64,000 bases of DNA from an uncultured Spirochaetaceae bacterium (lineage in GTDB: Bacteria > Spirochaetota > Spirochaetia > Sphaerochaetales > Sphaerochaetaceae): positions 1 to 64,000 of the forward strand of contig CALXLD010000022.1 in NCBI GenBank assembly GCA_944389105.1, written 5' to 3'. Each line of letters begins with the position of its first letter. Position 1 is the stretch's first letter. Under the pieces are notes generated by a model. That model searched no databases. It was not told the origin of the DNA and saw only the letters and a program-made list of their open reading frames with translations. This document shows, piece by piece, positions 1-7,735 of this stretch. Made by a program: the position numbers and the translations under genes.

Positions 1-142
1 TAGCAAGAGGAATTTGAAAAAAAAAAGAAACAGATAGAAAATCCGCAGAATAGCTTACCTGAAAGCCTGCCAAAAATGCAGATATCTTACATTCCTCTAT
101 TATTTCCATGGATAAACTTCTTGCAAAAAGGAGAAATATCCA

Positions 143-180
143 TTGACAGAATACCCCCCCTGTATGATGGCTAAAAGAGG
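143..180 (+). promoter_or_regulatory. Promoter with C7 tract upstream of lipoprotein gene
   Basis: TTGACA at 143-148 and TATGAT at 163-168 look like sigma70 -35 and -10 boxes, but the spacer is only 14 bp and contains a run of seven C (154-160). AGAGG at 176-180 is the ribosome binding site of the following ATG at 189. A spacer three bases too short with a slippable homopolymer inside it suggests expression that varies with tract length; this is inference. Bases 1-142 hold no convincing gene. One frame is open from 4 to 174 but has no recognisable similarity and carries an A10 run at 17-26. Confidence 0.45.
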
Positions 181-188
181 TTTTAAAA

Positions 189-1472
189 ATGAAAAAAGCA
201 ATTTTTTCGGTTCTTGGGTTGCTGGCTGTAATTGCTCTATCAATATCATGCCAGCAGGGAATTATGCCGATGCCACCGATGATTCCACAGGTGCATGCTC
301 ATACATACGATGATGAATGGTCTTCTGATACAGACTACCATTGGCATGCGGCCACATGCGGCCATAACGTAGTGGCTGACAAGACCGCTCATACATGGGA
401 GCAGATCATCGACACAACAGGGGGCAAAACTACATCCATTAATGTCTGCACTATCTGCGGTTATGCCGATGAATCATCTCGGATCGAATACACAGGAAAT
501 GTATGTACCTTCGACACAGGTACAGGATACACGAGTATCTCTGATGCCATAACAGCATTCAACAGCATGGGAAACGGCGAATACGTTCTGACAATTCTGA
601 ACGGTACATATGATGTATCTGGAATGACAATACAACAGGTAGAAAACAAAAAGCTGACTGTTAAAGCCGAAACCCCATATGGAGTTACACTTAAGAATAC
701 CTCCGATTCAGATGAATATATCTTCTATATAGATTCTAACTCCGGATACAGAGAAAATGCGGATATCCTCTTCAGCGGGATTAACTTTGATGTTTCGGAT
801 TCAACAGAAGCAAAGAATGTTTCCGCAGCTATCTATCTCGGAACCGGCAATAATGATAGATACACGCAGAATGTTACAGTTGAAAATTGCAATTTTGTTG
901 GAAATACGAATAACTGCTACGCGGTTTACTGTGGGAATTCCGGTTCAGGCGCAAAGAATGTGACAGTTAAGAACTGCAATGGTGACAGTCTCAAGGGAAT
1001 CTGGGGTGGAAACGTAACGAATCTTCTGATCGAAGACTGTGAATTCACAAATATGGAAAGCCTCGTCAACAGTGGTTCTGAAAACACACAAGCATTCAAT
1101 GAAGGAGAACCATACCTTGTAACAATCAGGAATCTCACAGCTGAGGTAAGGCTTGATGAACCACACGACAATTACGGAATCCGCATGAATGGAGGTAAGC
1201 TTCTTGTTGAAGACAGCAATCTTTCATTCTCATACAATTACTCAGAAAGCTACGGGCTCATCGTATTCCGTTATAAGAATAATGTGGCGGATATAAAAAA
1301 CAGCAGGCTGTCTGTTGAAACAGCAGAAGGAAGCGAGCCCGGATATGTCTTCTTCGGAGAAAGACTGATATCTGGCAGTAGCGTTCAGATTAATGTAGAC
1401 AGCTCTTCTATCATGGAAGCCGATGGGTATATTTATGGAGGACAACTAAAAGGAAACAATACAACAATTTGA
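189..1472 (+). CDS. Surface lipoprotein, parallel beta-helix
   Basis: 427 aa. The N-terminus has Lys-Lys, a hydrophobic stretch and the lipobox LSISC, so it should be a lipoprotein cut by signal peptidase II at about Cys21. Residues 38-95 carry a His/Trp/Cys-rich segment (HTYDDEW, HWHAATCGH, CTICG) of the kind repeated in Gram-positive and spirochaete surface proteins, possibly metal binding. From about residue 110 the repeated short beta-strand pattern with N/D turns (VTVENCNF, VTVKNCN, LLIEDCEF) fits a right-handed beta-helix, a fold used for polysaccharide binding or lysis; no lyase catalytic motif was identified. It is monocistronic: its own promoter lies upstream and a strong terminator follows. 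The binding partner is unknown. Confidence 0.8.
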   Translation: MKKAIFSVLGLLAVIALSISCQQGIMPMPPMIPQVHAHTYDDEWSSDTDYHWHAATCGHNVVADKTAHTWEQIIDTTGGKTTSINVCTICGYADESSRIEYTGNVCTFDTGTGYTSISDAITAFNSMGNGEYVLTILNGTYDVSGMTIQQVENKKLTVKAETPYGVTLKNTSDSDEYIFYIDSNSGYRENADILFSGINFDVSDSTEAKNVSAAIYLGTGNNDRYTQNVTVENCNFVGNTNNCYAVYCGNSGSGAKNVTVKNCNGDSLKGIWGGNVTNLLIEDCEFTNMESLVNSGSENTQAFNEGEPYLVTIRNLTAEVRLDEPHDNYGIRMNGGKLLVEDSNLSFSYNYSESYGLIVFRYKNNVADIKNSRLSVETAEGSEPGYVFFGERLISGSSVQINVDSSSIMEADGYIYGGQLKGNNTTI

Positions 1473-1560
1473 AATCGGTTAGAATTAAAAGAAGTAATCT
1501 GCAGCCATGACTGCATGACTACAGCCTTTAACAAAACATCAAAAGACTAAATGTCACGAA

Positions 1561-1594
1561 GGTGCTGCCAACTAATTCTTGGCAGCACCTTTAT
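1561..1594 (+). terminator. Intrinsic terminator of the lipoprotein gene
   Basis: GGTGCTGCCAA (1561-1571) pairs perfectly with TTGGCAGCACC (1579-1589) around a 7-nt loop and is followed by TTTATT. It lies 90 bp after the stop codon. Confidence 0.85.
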
Positions 1595-1703
1595 TGCTAA
1601 GTATTTACCTCTTAATACCCATTTATGAAATCTACAAGTCCTCAGTATAAAATGACGTATTATATAACTATGTAGAGAACACCGAAAACAGATGCGGTTT
1701 TTC

Positions 1704-1732
1704 TTGACTCTTTATATCTGGATTATGATAAT
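1704..1732 (+). promoter_or_regulatory. Promoter of predicted antisense (antitoxin) RNA
   Basis: TTGACT at 1704-1709, a 17-bp spacer and GATAAT at 1727-1732 form a good sigma70 promoter reading towards the toxin gene on the opposite strand. The predicted start is at about 1739. No ORF follows in this direction, which argues for an RNA product. Confidence 0.6.
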
Positions 1733-1738
1733 TGAGAT

Positions 1739-1830
1739 AGAAGAGGCACTGCCGATAGACGGCAAGCTTCCCGAAAAGTTGAACGGAAACCGTCCTTGCT
1801 TCTACGAAAAGCTTTAAGGGCGGTTTATCT
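1739..1830 (+). ncRNA. Candidate type I antitoxin RNA
   Basis: This is the stretch between the + strand promoter (start about 1739) and the hairpin formed by AAACCGTCCTT (1788-1798) with AAGGGCGGTTT (1816-1826), which is followed by a weak ATCTTATT tail. The RNA would be about 90 nt and fully complementary to the 3' end of the toxin mRNA, including its last two codons and stop. A 3'-overlapping antisense RNA is the arrangement known for TxpA/RatA and BsrG/SR4. Its ends are predicted, not measured. Confidence 0.5.
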
Positions 1831-1967
1831 TATTACAGCAATCAGGAGACCGATGACCGTAAGCACGATCATTATGATTTCGTAATCACGCATCAGATAT
1901 CACCTCCCTTTGTCCGAAGTGTCGGATATAAAGGGAAGCTTTACCGCCTACCGCTTATAGCAGTGCC
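1746..1967. repeat. Inverted repeats bracketing the toxin mRNA
   Basis: GGCACTGC at 1746-1753 is matched by GCAGTGCC at 1960-1967, and AAGCTTCCC at 1765-1773 by GGGAAGCTT at 1933-1941. The outer arm ends exactly at the predicted toxin transcription start (1967). The toxin mRNA can therefore pair its 5' end with its 3' end, a long-range fold typical of type I toxin mRNAs that delays translation. Confidence 0.65.
1825..1893 (-). CDS. Candidate type I toxin, 22-aa membrane peptide
   Basis: A 22-codon gene reading M-R-D-Y-E then a hydrophobic helix (IIMIVLTVIGLLIAVI) and a final Arg. The length, the acidic/aromatic N-terminus and the single membrane span match the Fst/TxpA/holin-like type I toxins as I remember them. 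The ribosome binding site is nearly ideal (GGGAGGTG at 1901-1908, 7-nt spacing to the ATG). A consensus promoter lies upstream and a convergent antisense promoter beyond the 3' end. A 5' hairpin (1913-1926, TCCGA/TCGGA) sits just ahead of the Shine-Dalgarno. Expected action is insertion into the cytoplasmic membrane. Toxicity is inferred from architecture only. Confidence 0.65.
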   Translation of the reverse strand: MRDYEIIMIVLTVIGLLIAVIR

Positions 1968-1973
1968 AGATAG

Positions 1974-2002
1974 ATGATATTTTGTAGGAGAAAGACTGTC
2001 AA
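1974..2002 (-). promoter_or_regulatory. Promoter of toxin mRNA
   Basis: On the minus strand TTGACA (2002-1997), a 17-bp spacer and TATCAT (1979-1974) form a near-consensus sigma70 promoter. The predicted start is G1967, giving a 74-nt structured 5' leader before the toxin ATG at 1893. Confidence 0.75.
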
Positions 2003-2042
2003 ACTTGATTCCGGGCTTATCCTTAATTACACTGCAAATACA

Positions 2043-2243
2043 ATGGCAAAACGGAAACGAAGAAAACATACATCAATAGTCCAGACAAACGGAAAGAAAG
2101 GCATAACAGTTGTTCTAGGCAGATTATATATTGATGGAAAACCTTATAAGAAAATACATCTAGATCATTCCAATAAGGTCATTAGCCATGATAACGGTAC
2201 GAAAGTTCCTGGAAATAGAAGTAACATAAAACTATGGAGTTAG
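2043..2243 (+). CDS. Small basic protein of unknown function
   Basis: 66 aa from the ATG at 2043, starting MAKRKRRKH and rich in Lys/Arg/His. I do not recognise a family. No Shine-Dalgarno is visible, and the region holds fragments of mobile DNA, so this may be a fragment rather than a working gene. Confidence 0.3.
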   Translation: MAKRKRRKHTSIVQTNGKKGITVVLGRLYIDGKPYKKIHLDHSNKVISHDNGTKVPGNRSNIKLWS

Positions 2244-2249
2244 CCGGGC

Positions 2250-2450
2250 TTATACCCGTAATGACTCCCCTTCTATAAACATCTCAATATTTATCATCTC
2301 GCTGAATCTATCGGCAGTCCTGTTATCTACACCTGCATCCTTCATCTTGTCTCTTGTGATGCTGGATGTATAGAAGACAGCTTTGTTAGCATATCTATAG
2401 TCAATCAGATCGAATAGGATATTAATATACATATTGATTTCTTCATGTTC
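2250..2450 (-). pseudogene. Fragment of DnaC/IstB-like helicase loader (C-terminus)
   Basis: The reading frame carries LFDLIDYRYANK, then YTSSIT, DNRTADRF and a terminal EGESLR. This resembles the end of phage or plasmid DnaC/DnaI/IstB-type ATPases (sensor/arginine region: inter-strand TSN/TTN, 'DR' and 'G.S.R' motifs). Walker A and B parts are absent and the homologous segment stops near 2450, where another fragment begins on the other strand. I read it as the 3' end of a deleted prophage or plasmid gene. Confidence 0.45.
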
Positions 2451-2648
2451 ACAAAGATAGAGCCGCCTACATACAAGCTCTCTAATATCGACACTACAAG
2501 GAATATCAAGAGGAAAGGAGGGGACGGTCTTTATCTCGCATACAATGGATTCTGCTTTGTCCAGTATGATGCAGATGGTCCTGTCGTGCCATACACATTC
2601 ACAGACAGCGATATCGCAGCAACTGACCGGATGGCAGTCGAGGAGTGA
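2445..2648 (+). pseudogene. Fragment resembling small phage protein (DUF2829-like end)
   Basis: 67 codons. The second half reads DGLYLAYNGF and VPYTFTDSDIAATDRM, similar in pattern to the C-terminus of phage-borne DUF2829 proteins, which end in '(T/S)DxLAxDW'. There is no ribosome binding site, and the usual final Trp is replaced by Arg-Met. Together with the DnaC fragment it marks a decayed mobile element at about 2.0-2.65 kb. Confidence 0.3.
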
Positions 2649-2726
2649 ACCTTCTTCACTCTGTAGCAGGAAAGCAGACCTCTTATTAATTTGTCTTCAA
2701 ACACATAAGAGAATTCATAGGCCCGG

Positions 2727-3242
2727 CTATATCCTCTTTTCCAGAAGAACCAGTCCGACTCCTTCTATTCCATTGAATACCGTCGGGACTATTCCGGCTT
2801 CCTTGTATCCGAGCTTTGAATACATAGCCCTGGCACGCTTATTGCGCTCATTGGTGTCCATACGAAGATAATGACAGCCGTTTTCAATGGCATATTCCTC
2901 ATAAAAAGAAACAAAAAGCTTTCCAAGACCTTTCCCTGAAGCAGATGGAGAAATTACAAGGGTATGAAGAACCATGACTTCGCTGTCAGAAGCCTTAAAG
3001 GACCATGAGGCATCTGCATATGCATCAACTTGCTGCTGATTTATTATCGCGGCTCCCTGAACTCCATCCTCATCGAGAACAAACAGATCTCCCCTGGCAA
3101 GAGAATCCAGCGCAGTCTTCTCTGTAGGATAGACTCCACGTTTCCACCCGATTACATACTCTCCGCTCTCTTCTCCATCATGTATAGCTTCGTAGATTGC
3201 GGAAACTGCAGGGATATCATCTATCGTAGCTTTTCTTATCAT
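2727..3242 (-). CDS. GNAT family N-acetyltransferase
   Basis: 171 aa from ATG 3242, starting MIRKATIDDIPAV, which is the typical first strand of GNAT enzymes. The acetyl-CoA loop is present as SASGKGLGKLF (R/Q-x-x-G-x-G/A type) and the C-terminal NKRARAMYSKLGYKEAG matches motif B. The substrate is not predictable. It is cytoplasmic and monocistronic. I chose this start over the upstream in-frame Met because TATACT ends six bases before ATG, the leaderless pattern of this genome. It is divergent from the hydrolase at 3300. Confidence 0.85.
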   Translation of the reverse strand: MIRKATIDDIPAVSAIYEAIHDGEESGEYVIGWKRGVYPTEKTALDSLARGDLFVLDEDGVQGAAIINQQQVDAYADASWSFKASDSEVMVLHTLVISPSASGKGLGKLFVSFYEEYAIENGCHYLRMDTNERNKRARAMYSKLGYKEAGIVPTVFNGIEGVGLVLLEKRI

Positions 3243-3248
3243 GTATCC

Positions 3249-3293
3249 AGTATAGCTGAAATCATTCAGCATTTCAGAGAACTCGATTATAAT
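3249..3293. promoter_or_regulatory. Divergent pair of leaderless promoters
   Basis: On the minus strand TATACT (3254-3249) is followed by six bases and the ATG of the acetyltransferase at 3242. On the plus strand TATAAT (3288-3293) is followed by six bases and the ATG of the hydrolase at 3300. Neither gene has a convincing Shine-Dalgarno. Both mRNAs should start at the A of the ATG. Confidence 0.6.
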
Positions 3294-3299
3294 AACCAT

Positions 3300-3974
3300 A
3301 TGTTTCTTGAGAACGGAAAAGTAAGACTGCATTATGAAGTTTCAGGAAGCGGGACACCGCTTATAATGCTCCACGGAAGCGGAGAGGATATCTCAATTTT
3401 CGAAAAAGCCCTTCCATTGCTGGAAAAGCACTTCACTGTCTACAGAATCGATACAAGATGCCATGGAGAGAGCGGAAAAAAGGTACCGCTTCATTATAAC
3501 CTGATAGCAGATGATGTATACCGGTTCATTATCCTGCTCGAACTGGATAAACCAATTGTCTACGGCTTCTCCGATGGCGGAATAGCAGCTCTGATGCTAG
3601 GTTATATGTTCCCGGATTCCGTAAGGGCAATTGCAGCAAGCGGTGCAAACACAAACCCGAAAGCACTGAAATTCCTGACACGCTTTGGTTATGCCAAACT
3701 TGCAATCTTCACCTATGACAAAAAGGCCAGGATGATAGCAACAGAGCCACAGATAAGAAAAGAAGACCTGGAAAGGATAAAAGTACCCACGCTGATAACA
3801 GCCGGGGAAAAGGACGTAGTAAAAGAAGAGGATACGAAGTTCATCGCATCCTCAATCCATTCTTCCAGACTGCTGATTCTCCCCGGAGAAAGTCATTCAT
3901 CATACATAGACGGTTCCGAGAAAATCGCAAGAATACTCATAGATAATTTCACTGGAGAAAACTCACTTATCTGA
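3300..3974 (+). CDS. Alpha/beta hydrolase
   Basis: 224 aa. The oxyanion-side HGSGED follows strand 3, the nucleophile elbow is GFSDGG (Ser in G-x-S-x-G), the acid is likely the Asp of AGEKDVV, and the catalytic His lies in GESHSSY. This is a compact esterase/hydrolase fold with unknown substrate. A longer frame opens upstream, but the ATG at 3300 fits both homology (it starts just before beta-1) and a TATAAT-6-ATG leaderless start. Its end overlaps thyX tail to tail by 8 bp. Confidence 0.85.
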   Translation: MFLENGKVRLHYEVSGSGTPLIMLHGSGEDISIFEKALPLLEKHFTVYRIDTRCHGESGKKVPLHYNLIADDVYRFIILLELDKPIVYGFSDGGIAALMLGYMFPDSVRAIAASGANTNPKALKFLTRFGYAKLAIFTYDKKARMIATEPQIRKEDLERIKVPTLITAGEKDVVKEEDTKFIASSIHSSRLLILPGESHSSYIDGSEKIARILIDNFTGENSLI

Positions 3975-4785
3975 GTTTCTCCAGGAAAATCTCCTTCTCC
4001 CTTTTCTCAAGGGGGCATTCTTTTCCATCAAGCATTGCCTTGATAACTTCAACTTCCCTTCCGGAGAAGCTCCTGCCATTGAGTTTATGATTCTCAAAAG
4101 CTTCTGTAGCTATCGGGCAGACTTTCCTGACGATCTCAAGCATTACACGCCCATACTCGCGTATTTCATACTGCGCATGCACATCCAGACGGAGCTTCAG
4201 GAAATGGAAGAGATTATGGAGATCTATCTCCCAGTAGAACTCTGTATAAAGAGATAAAGGCAGATCTATTCTGGAGATCTCCCTGGCAATGCCCATATCA
4301 AGAAGCTTATGGTAATTAGAGAAAGCCCTCTCTGAATCTTCCTTCATGATAGCAGTAACCTCATCGGCAATTTCCTTGCTTACAGGCTCATTGGCCCTGC
4401 CCTGCTTATTATCCTCACTCTGAAGCGCGATACAATCTGAGGAAGGAATATAAACTTCATCCTTCATCACCGAGTATCTTCCTGATATTTCATTCATCCG
4501 GGCTGTACGATGCCGCGTCCACTGACGTGCGACAAAGATCGGCATCTTGACATGGAATGTGAACACGACCTGCTCAAATGGTGATGTATGGTCATTTCTC
4601 AGAAGATAGTTTATAAGACCCTTATCCTGTCTGTAGGTCTTTGTTCCCTCGCCATAGCTTACCCTGGCACTCTGGACTATACGCTGATCAGAACCAAGAT
4701 AATCCACAAGTCTTACGAATCCATGATCAAGTACAGGATATTCTTTGTCGAGTATTTCCTCTGCTTCAGGCACTACACAATGCAT
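3967..4785 (-). CDS. thyX: Flavin-dependent thymidylate synthase ThyX
   Basis: 272 aa. It makes dTMP from dUMP using methylene-tetrahydrofolate and FAD/NADPH. The diagnostic ThyX motif RHRTARMNEISGRYS is present, preceded by FEQVVFTFHVKMP. The start at 4785 has GAAGGAG just upstream; the frame is open further upstream inside rsmE but lacks support. It follows rsmE by 11 bp and is probably cotranscribed with malQ-rsmE. No thyA was seen in this window. Confidence 0.95.
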   Translation of the reverse strand: MHCVVPEAEEILDKEYPVLDHGFVRLVDYLGSDQRIVQSARVSYGEGTKTYRQDKGLINYLLRNDHTSPFEQVVFTFHVKMPIFVARQWTRHRTARMNEISGRYSVMKDEVYIPSSDCIALQSEDNKQGRANEPVSKEIADEVTAIMKEDSERAFSNYHKLLDMGIAREISRIDLPLSLYTEFYWEIDLHNLFHFLKLRLDVHAQYEIREYGRVMLEIVRKVCPIATEAFENHKLNGRSFSGREVEVIKAMLDGKECPLEKREKEIFLEKLR

Positions 4786-4796
4786 ATTGTCTCCTT

Positions 4797-5504
4797 CTAT
4801 ACAAAGCCCATCCGTGAAAGTGCAAGAAGCGTACCTCCTACGGCGGCTGTTTCTGTTCTGAGTATGCGCTTTCCAAGGAGCATAGGATAGTACCCTGCTT
4901 CTTCGAAAAGCCTTACCTCCCTTTCCGACCATCCTCTTTCCGGACCGATGGCAAGAACAGCACTTCTGTCTTTAAGATCCGCATCTGAGAGTCTTGAAGC
5001 TCCCTTGCGGTTATCCAGGAGAATCTTCACATCCCCGGACGCTTCGGCAAGCGCTTCATCCAGTGTTCCTGCAATCTGTACGCTGCTAACCCCTGTGAAC
5101 CCAGACTGCATGGCACCATCTATCAGGATCTTCCTATATTCTCCTTCAGTATAAAGAGAGGCTCCCAGATAGCTTTTCTCTCCAAGATCCGAAACTGGAA
5201 GAATCATTTTCCCGACTCCCATGGAAACGGCCTCCCGGAGTATCCTGCGCATGCAGATCGGGCGAACCTGCGCAATGATAAGCGTAAGAGGATAAAGAAA
5301 AGCCCCATTCTCCTCCGGAGAGAATGAAATCTCCATACCCTTTTCATCGGAAGACATTATAGTAGCCGTTCCCCGATAGGAATTGATTACTCCGGCACGG
5401 AATGAATCTCCCACTCCAAGATGAAGCACCTTCCTTATATGCTTTGCCCTTTCATCGGACGAGGGAAGAAAGAACTCATTCTCTTCAAACAGGATTATAT
5501 TCAC
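4797..5504 (-). CDS. rsmE: 16S rRNA (uracil1498-N3)-methyltransferase RsmE
   Basis: 235 aa, GTG start right after the malQ stop. It is a SPOUT methyltransferase modifying U1498 of 16S rRNA with S-adenosylmethionine. The knotted C-terminal motif is clear: AIGPERGWSEREV followed by LGKRILRTETAA. The N-terminal PUA-like part contains HIRKVLHLGVGD. The Shine-Dalgarno GGAAGGG overlaps the malQ end, so translation is likely coupled. Confidence 0.93.
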   Translation of the reverse strand: MNIILFEENEFFLPSSDERAKHIRKVLHLGVGDSFRAGVINSYRGTATIMSSDEKGMEISFSPEENGAFLYPLTLIIAQVRPICMRRILREAVSMGVGKMILPVSDLGEKSYLGASLYTEGEYRKILIDGAMQSGFTGVSSVQIAGTLDEALAEASGDVKILLDNRKGASRLSDADLKDRSAVLAIGPERGWSEREVRLFEEAGYYPMLLGKRILRTETAAVGGTLLALSRMGFV

Positions 5505-7016
5505 TTAATCCCTTCCGTACAGATGAGCATAGTATTTTATGCCCTGGAAAGATGGAGAAGACACATCCTCTGCTTTCATCTTCCATGACCAGTTTGAAGT
5601 TCCGCATGTTGACGGGACATTCATTCTGGCATCTGCGCCAAGTCCAAGTATGTCCTGCATGGGGAATATCGCATACATTGACGGGGAAGCCATCAGGGAC
5701 CTTATCATTCTCCAGAGCACTTCCTCATCTCCGCATTCAAAATAGCGTCTGACATAATCCTTCATACCGTCATCAAGCTCATCATACCAGCCCTTTGTGG
5801 TGTTGTTGTCATGGGTTCCGGTATAAGCAACCGAGAGCTTTTCCGCATTATGCGGAAGATATGGATTGTCTGTCTGCCATTCCCCATCTTCAAATGCAAA
5901 GGCAAACTGAAGGATTTTCATACCAGGGAATCCGTTCTTAACCCTGAGTTCCTCAACTTCAGGAGTAATGACACCAAGATCCTCAGCAATGATCGGAAGA
6001 TTGTCTCCGAGTTCAGATTTCAGAGCATCAAACAGCTGCTGTCCAGGACTCTTTACCCACTTGCCATTCTTTGCAGTCGTCTCGCCCTTTGGAACTTCCC
6101 AGTATGATTCGAAACCACGGAAATGATCCACTCTGACAATATCAAAAAGCTCCAGATTCTTCTTAAAGCGATCAATCCACCACCTGAATCCGGTTTTTAT
6201 ATGTTCTTCCCATCTGTAAAGAGGATTGCCCCAGAGCTGGCCATCTGCAGAGAATGCATCTGGCGGAACTCCGGAAGAAGCTTCCTGCTCACCATTTTCA
6301 TCAATTTTAAGAAGCTCCCTCTTTGCCCAGGCATCGGATGAGTCTCCTGCCACGAATATCGGGATATCACCGATAAGCGAAACAGACCGCTCATTGGCAT
6401 ACAGCTTCAAGGCCATGAACTGCTTATAGAAGAAGTACTGGAGTATTTTATATACCTCGATTTCCTCGGCCTTTTCTTCTCTTTTATTCCTTATGGCACC
6501 CTCTTCCCGTATCTTCAGTTCTCTGGGCCATGAAAGGAACCATCTTGAATCATTGTACTCATCGGCAAGGACCTGGAATAAGGCATAATCATCAAGCCAC
6601 CATGCTTCTTTTCTGATAAATGCCTCATAATCCTTTCTATCATTTTTGCGGCTATCCATGAAATTAAGTGCAGCACGGCGAAGCATTGGCATCTTCAGAG
6701 CCCTTGCAATCCCATAATCCACCCTCTCGCTCTGGGGAGCCTTATCAAGAACATCCTCTATTCCAAGATAACCTTCACGATACAGCTGGCGAGGCGAAAT
6801 CATCAGCTCATTGCCAGCAAATGCAGAGCGGGCTGCATACGGGCTATCCCCATATCCTGTAGGTCCGACAGGAAGCATCTGCCATAGTCTTACAGATGAA
6901 TCTGCAAGTGTATCAACGAACTTATAGGCATTCTCTCCGAGATCACCTATACCATAATCAGAAGGAAGGGATGTAATGTGAAGCAGTACTCCTGCTTTTC
7001 TATCTGAATGTGCCAT
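5505..7016 (-). CDS. malQ: 4-alpha-glucanotransferase (amylomaltase) MalQ
   Basis: 504 aa, the usual bacterial length. GH77 enzyme that moves maltodextrin chains and releases glucose. Motifs seen: GDIPIFVAGDSSDAW, VRVDHFRGFESYWEVP (nucleophile Asp), IIAEDLGVITPEV (acid/base Glu) and GTHDNNTTKGW. The start at 7016 matches the family start (HSDRKAGVLLHITSLPSDYG). TATACT (7028-7023) lies six bases before it, again a leaderless layout. It heads the malQ-rsmE-thyX run. Confidence 0.93.
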   Translation of the reverse strand: MAHSDRKAGVLLHITSLPSDYGIGDLGENAYKFVDTLADSSVRLWQMLPVGPTGYGDSPYAARSAFAGNELMISPRQLYREGYLGIEDVLDKAPQSERVDYGIARALKMPMLRRAALNFMDSRKNDRKDYEAFIRKEAWWLDDYALFQVLADEYNDSRWFLSWPRELKIREEGAIRNKREEKAEEIEVYKILQYFFYKQFMALKLYANERSVSLIGDIPIFVAGDSSDAWAKRELLKIDENGEQEASSGVPPDAFSADGQLWGNPLYRWEEHIKTGFRWWIDRFKKNLELFDIVRVDHFRGFESYWEVPKGETTAKNGKWVKSPGQQLFDALKSELGDNLPIIAEDLGVITPEVEELRVKNGFPGMKILQFAFAFEDGEWQTDNPYLPHNAEKLSVAYTGTHDNNTTKGWYDELDDGMKDYVRRYFECGDEEVLWRMIRSLMASPSMYAIFPMQDILGLGADARMNVPSTCGTSNWSWKMKAEDVSSPSFQGIKYYAHLYGRD

Positions 7017-7234
7017 GAACAAAGTATAACCTCTTGGAAATGCAATTGAAAGAATATAATCAGCATTCATCCCGGTGCCGAAGAGAGTCAGATCCATCTG
7101 CATTTTCATTGAATATGCCTTTTCTGGATACAATCCACGAATATGATTATTTCTGTTCCCTGTTTCGTGCAAAGGAGATAAAAGCCTGCCGTTTACTGTC
7201 AAAGTTTTTTAGATGCTAAAATCAGAAAATATGG

Positions 7235-7240
7235 TAAAAT
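7235..7240 (+). promoter_or_regulatory. Leaderless -10 box of the carD-ispDF operon
   Basis: TAAAAT at 7235-7240 is followed by six bases and the ATG at 7247. No Shine-Dalgarno precedes the ATG. The -35 region is poor. Confidence 0.45.
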
Positions 7241-7246
7241 CTGTAT

Positions 7247-7735
7247 ATGAATAGCACAGATAAATCAGTATTCAATGTCGGTGACGCTGTGGTTTATCCA
7301 ATGCAGGGAGTCGGCTTTATCCTTGCTCGCGAAACCAGGAGGGAAAAAGAATACTATCGGGTGCAGATATCTGCTTCCGATATGGATGTGCTGTTGCCTG
7401 TTGATAACGCTTCCGCATTGGGACTGAGGCACCTAGCCTCCGCTACGGAAGCAAAAAAAGCCATATCATCTCTCTCGGAGAGAAGAGAGACCAGAGGACT
7501 TGATTGGAAGCAGAGGCTCCTTATGAATCAGGAACTGATGAAAGAAGGAACGCTTTCTTCTGTCGCAAAAGTCGTCAATTCCCTATACAGACGATCTAAG
7601 ATCAAAGAGCTGCCTGTCCAGGAAAGGAAGCTATATGATAGTGCGCTTTCAATTCTTGTCGATGAGTCCTCCTCTGTGCTAGGAATAGGTACGGAGGAGA
7701 TGAAGAAGAAAATCTTCGCAAAACTTGAGAAATGA
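7247..7735 (+). CDS. CarD/CdnL-family transcription regulator
   Basis: 162 aa. The N-terminal RNA polymerase interacting (Tudor-like, TRCF-RID) domain is at residues 5-60: FNVGDAVVYPMQGVGFI, REKEYYRVQI, DMDVLLPVDN. The helical C-terminal DNA-binding part includes WKQRLLMNQELMKEG and ERKLYDSALSIL. CarD stabilises open complexes, especially at rRNA promoters. It overlaps ispD by 4 bp, so it shares an operon with ispD and ispF, a known carD-ispDF neighbourhood. Confidence 0.9.
   Translation: MNSTDKSVFNVGDAVVYPMQGVGFILARETRREKEYYRVQISASDMDVLLPVDNASALGLRHLASATEAKKAISSLSERRETRGLDWKQRLLMNQELMKEGTLSSVAKVVNSLYRRSKIKELPVQERKLYDSALSILVDESSSVLGIGTEEMKKKIFAKLEK

Noticed and set aside
4..174. Open frame at the window start
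   Set aside because: It has a stop codon as its first codon, no recognisable similarity and overlaps the promoter of the lipoprotein gene.
2450..2690. Upstream extension of the DnaC-like frame on the minus strand
   Set aside because: The frame stays open but its Cys-rich translation looks like the shadow of the plus-strand fragment; similarity to DnaC stops near 2450.
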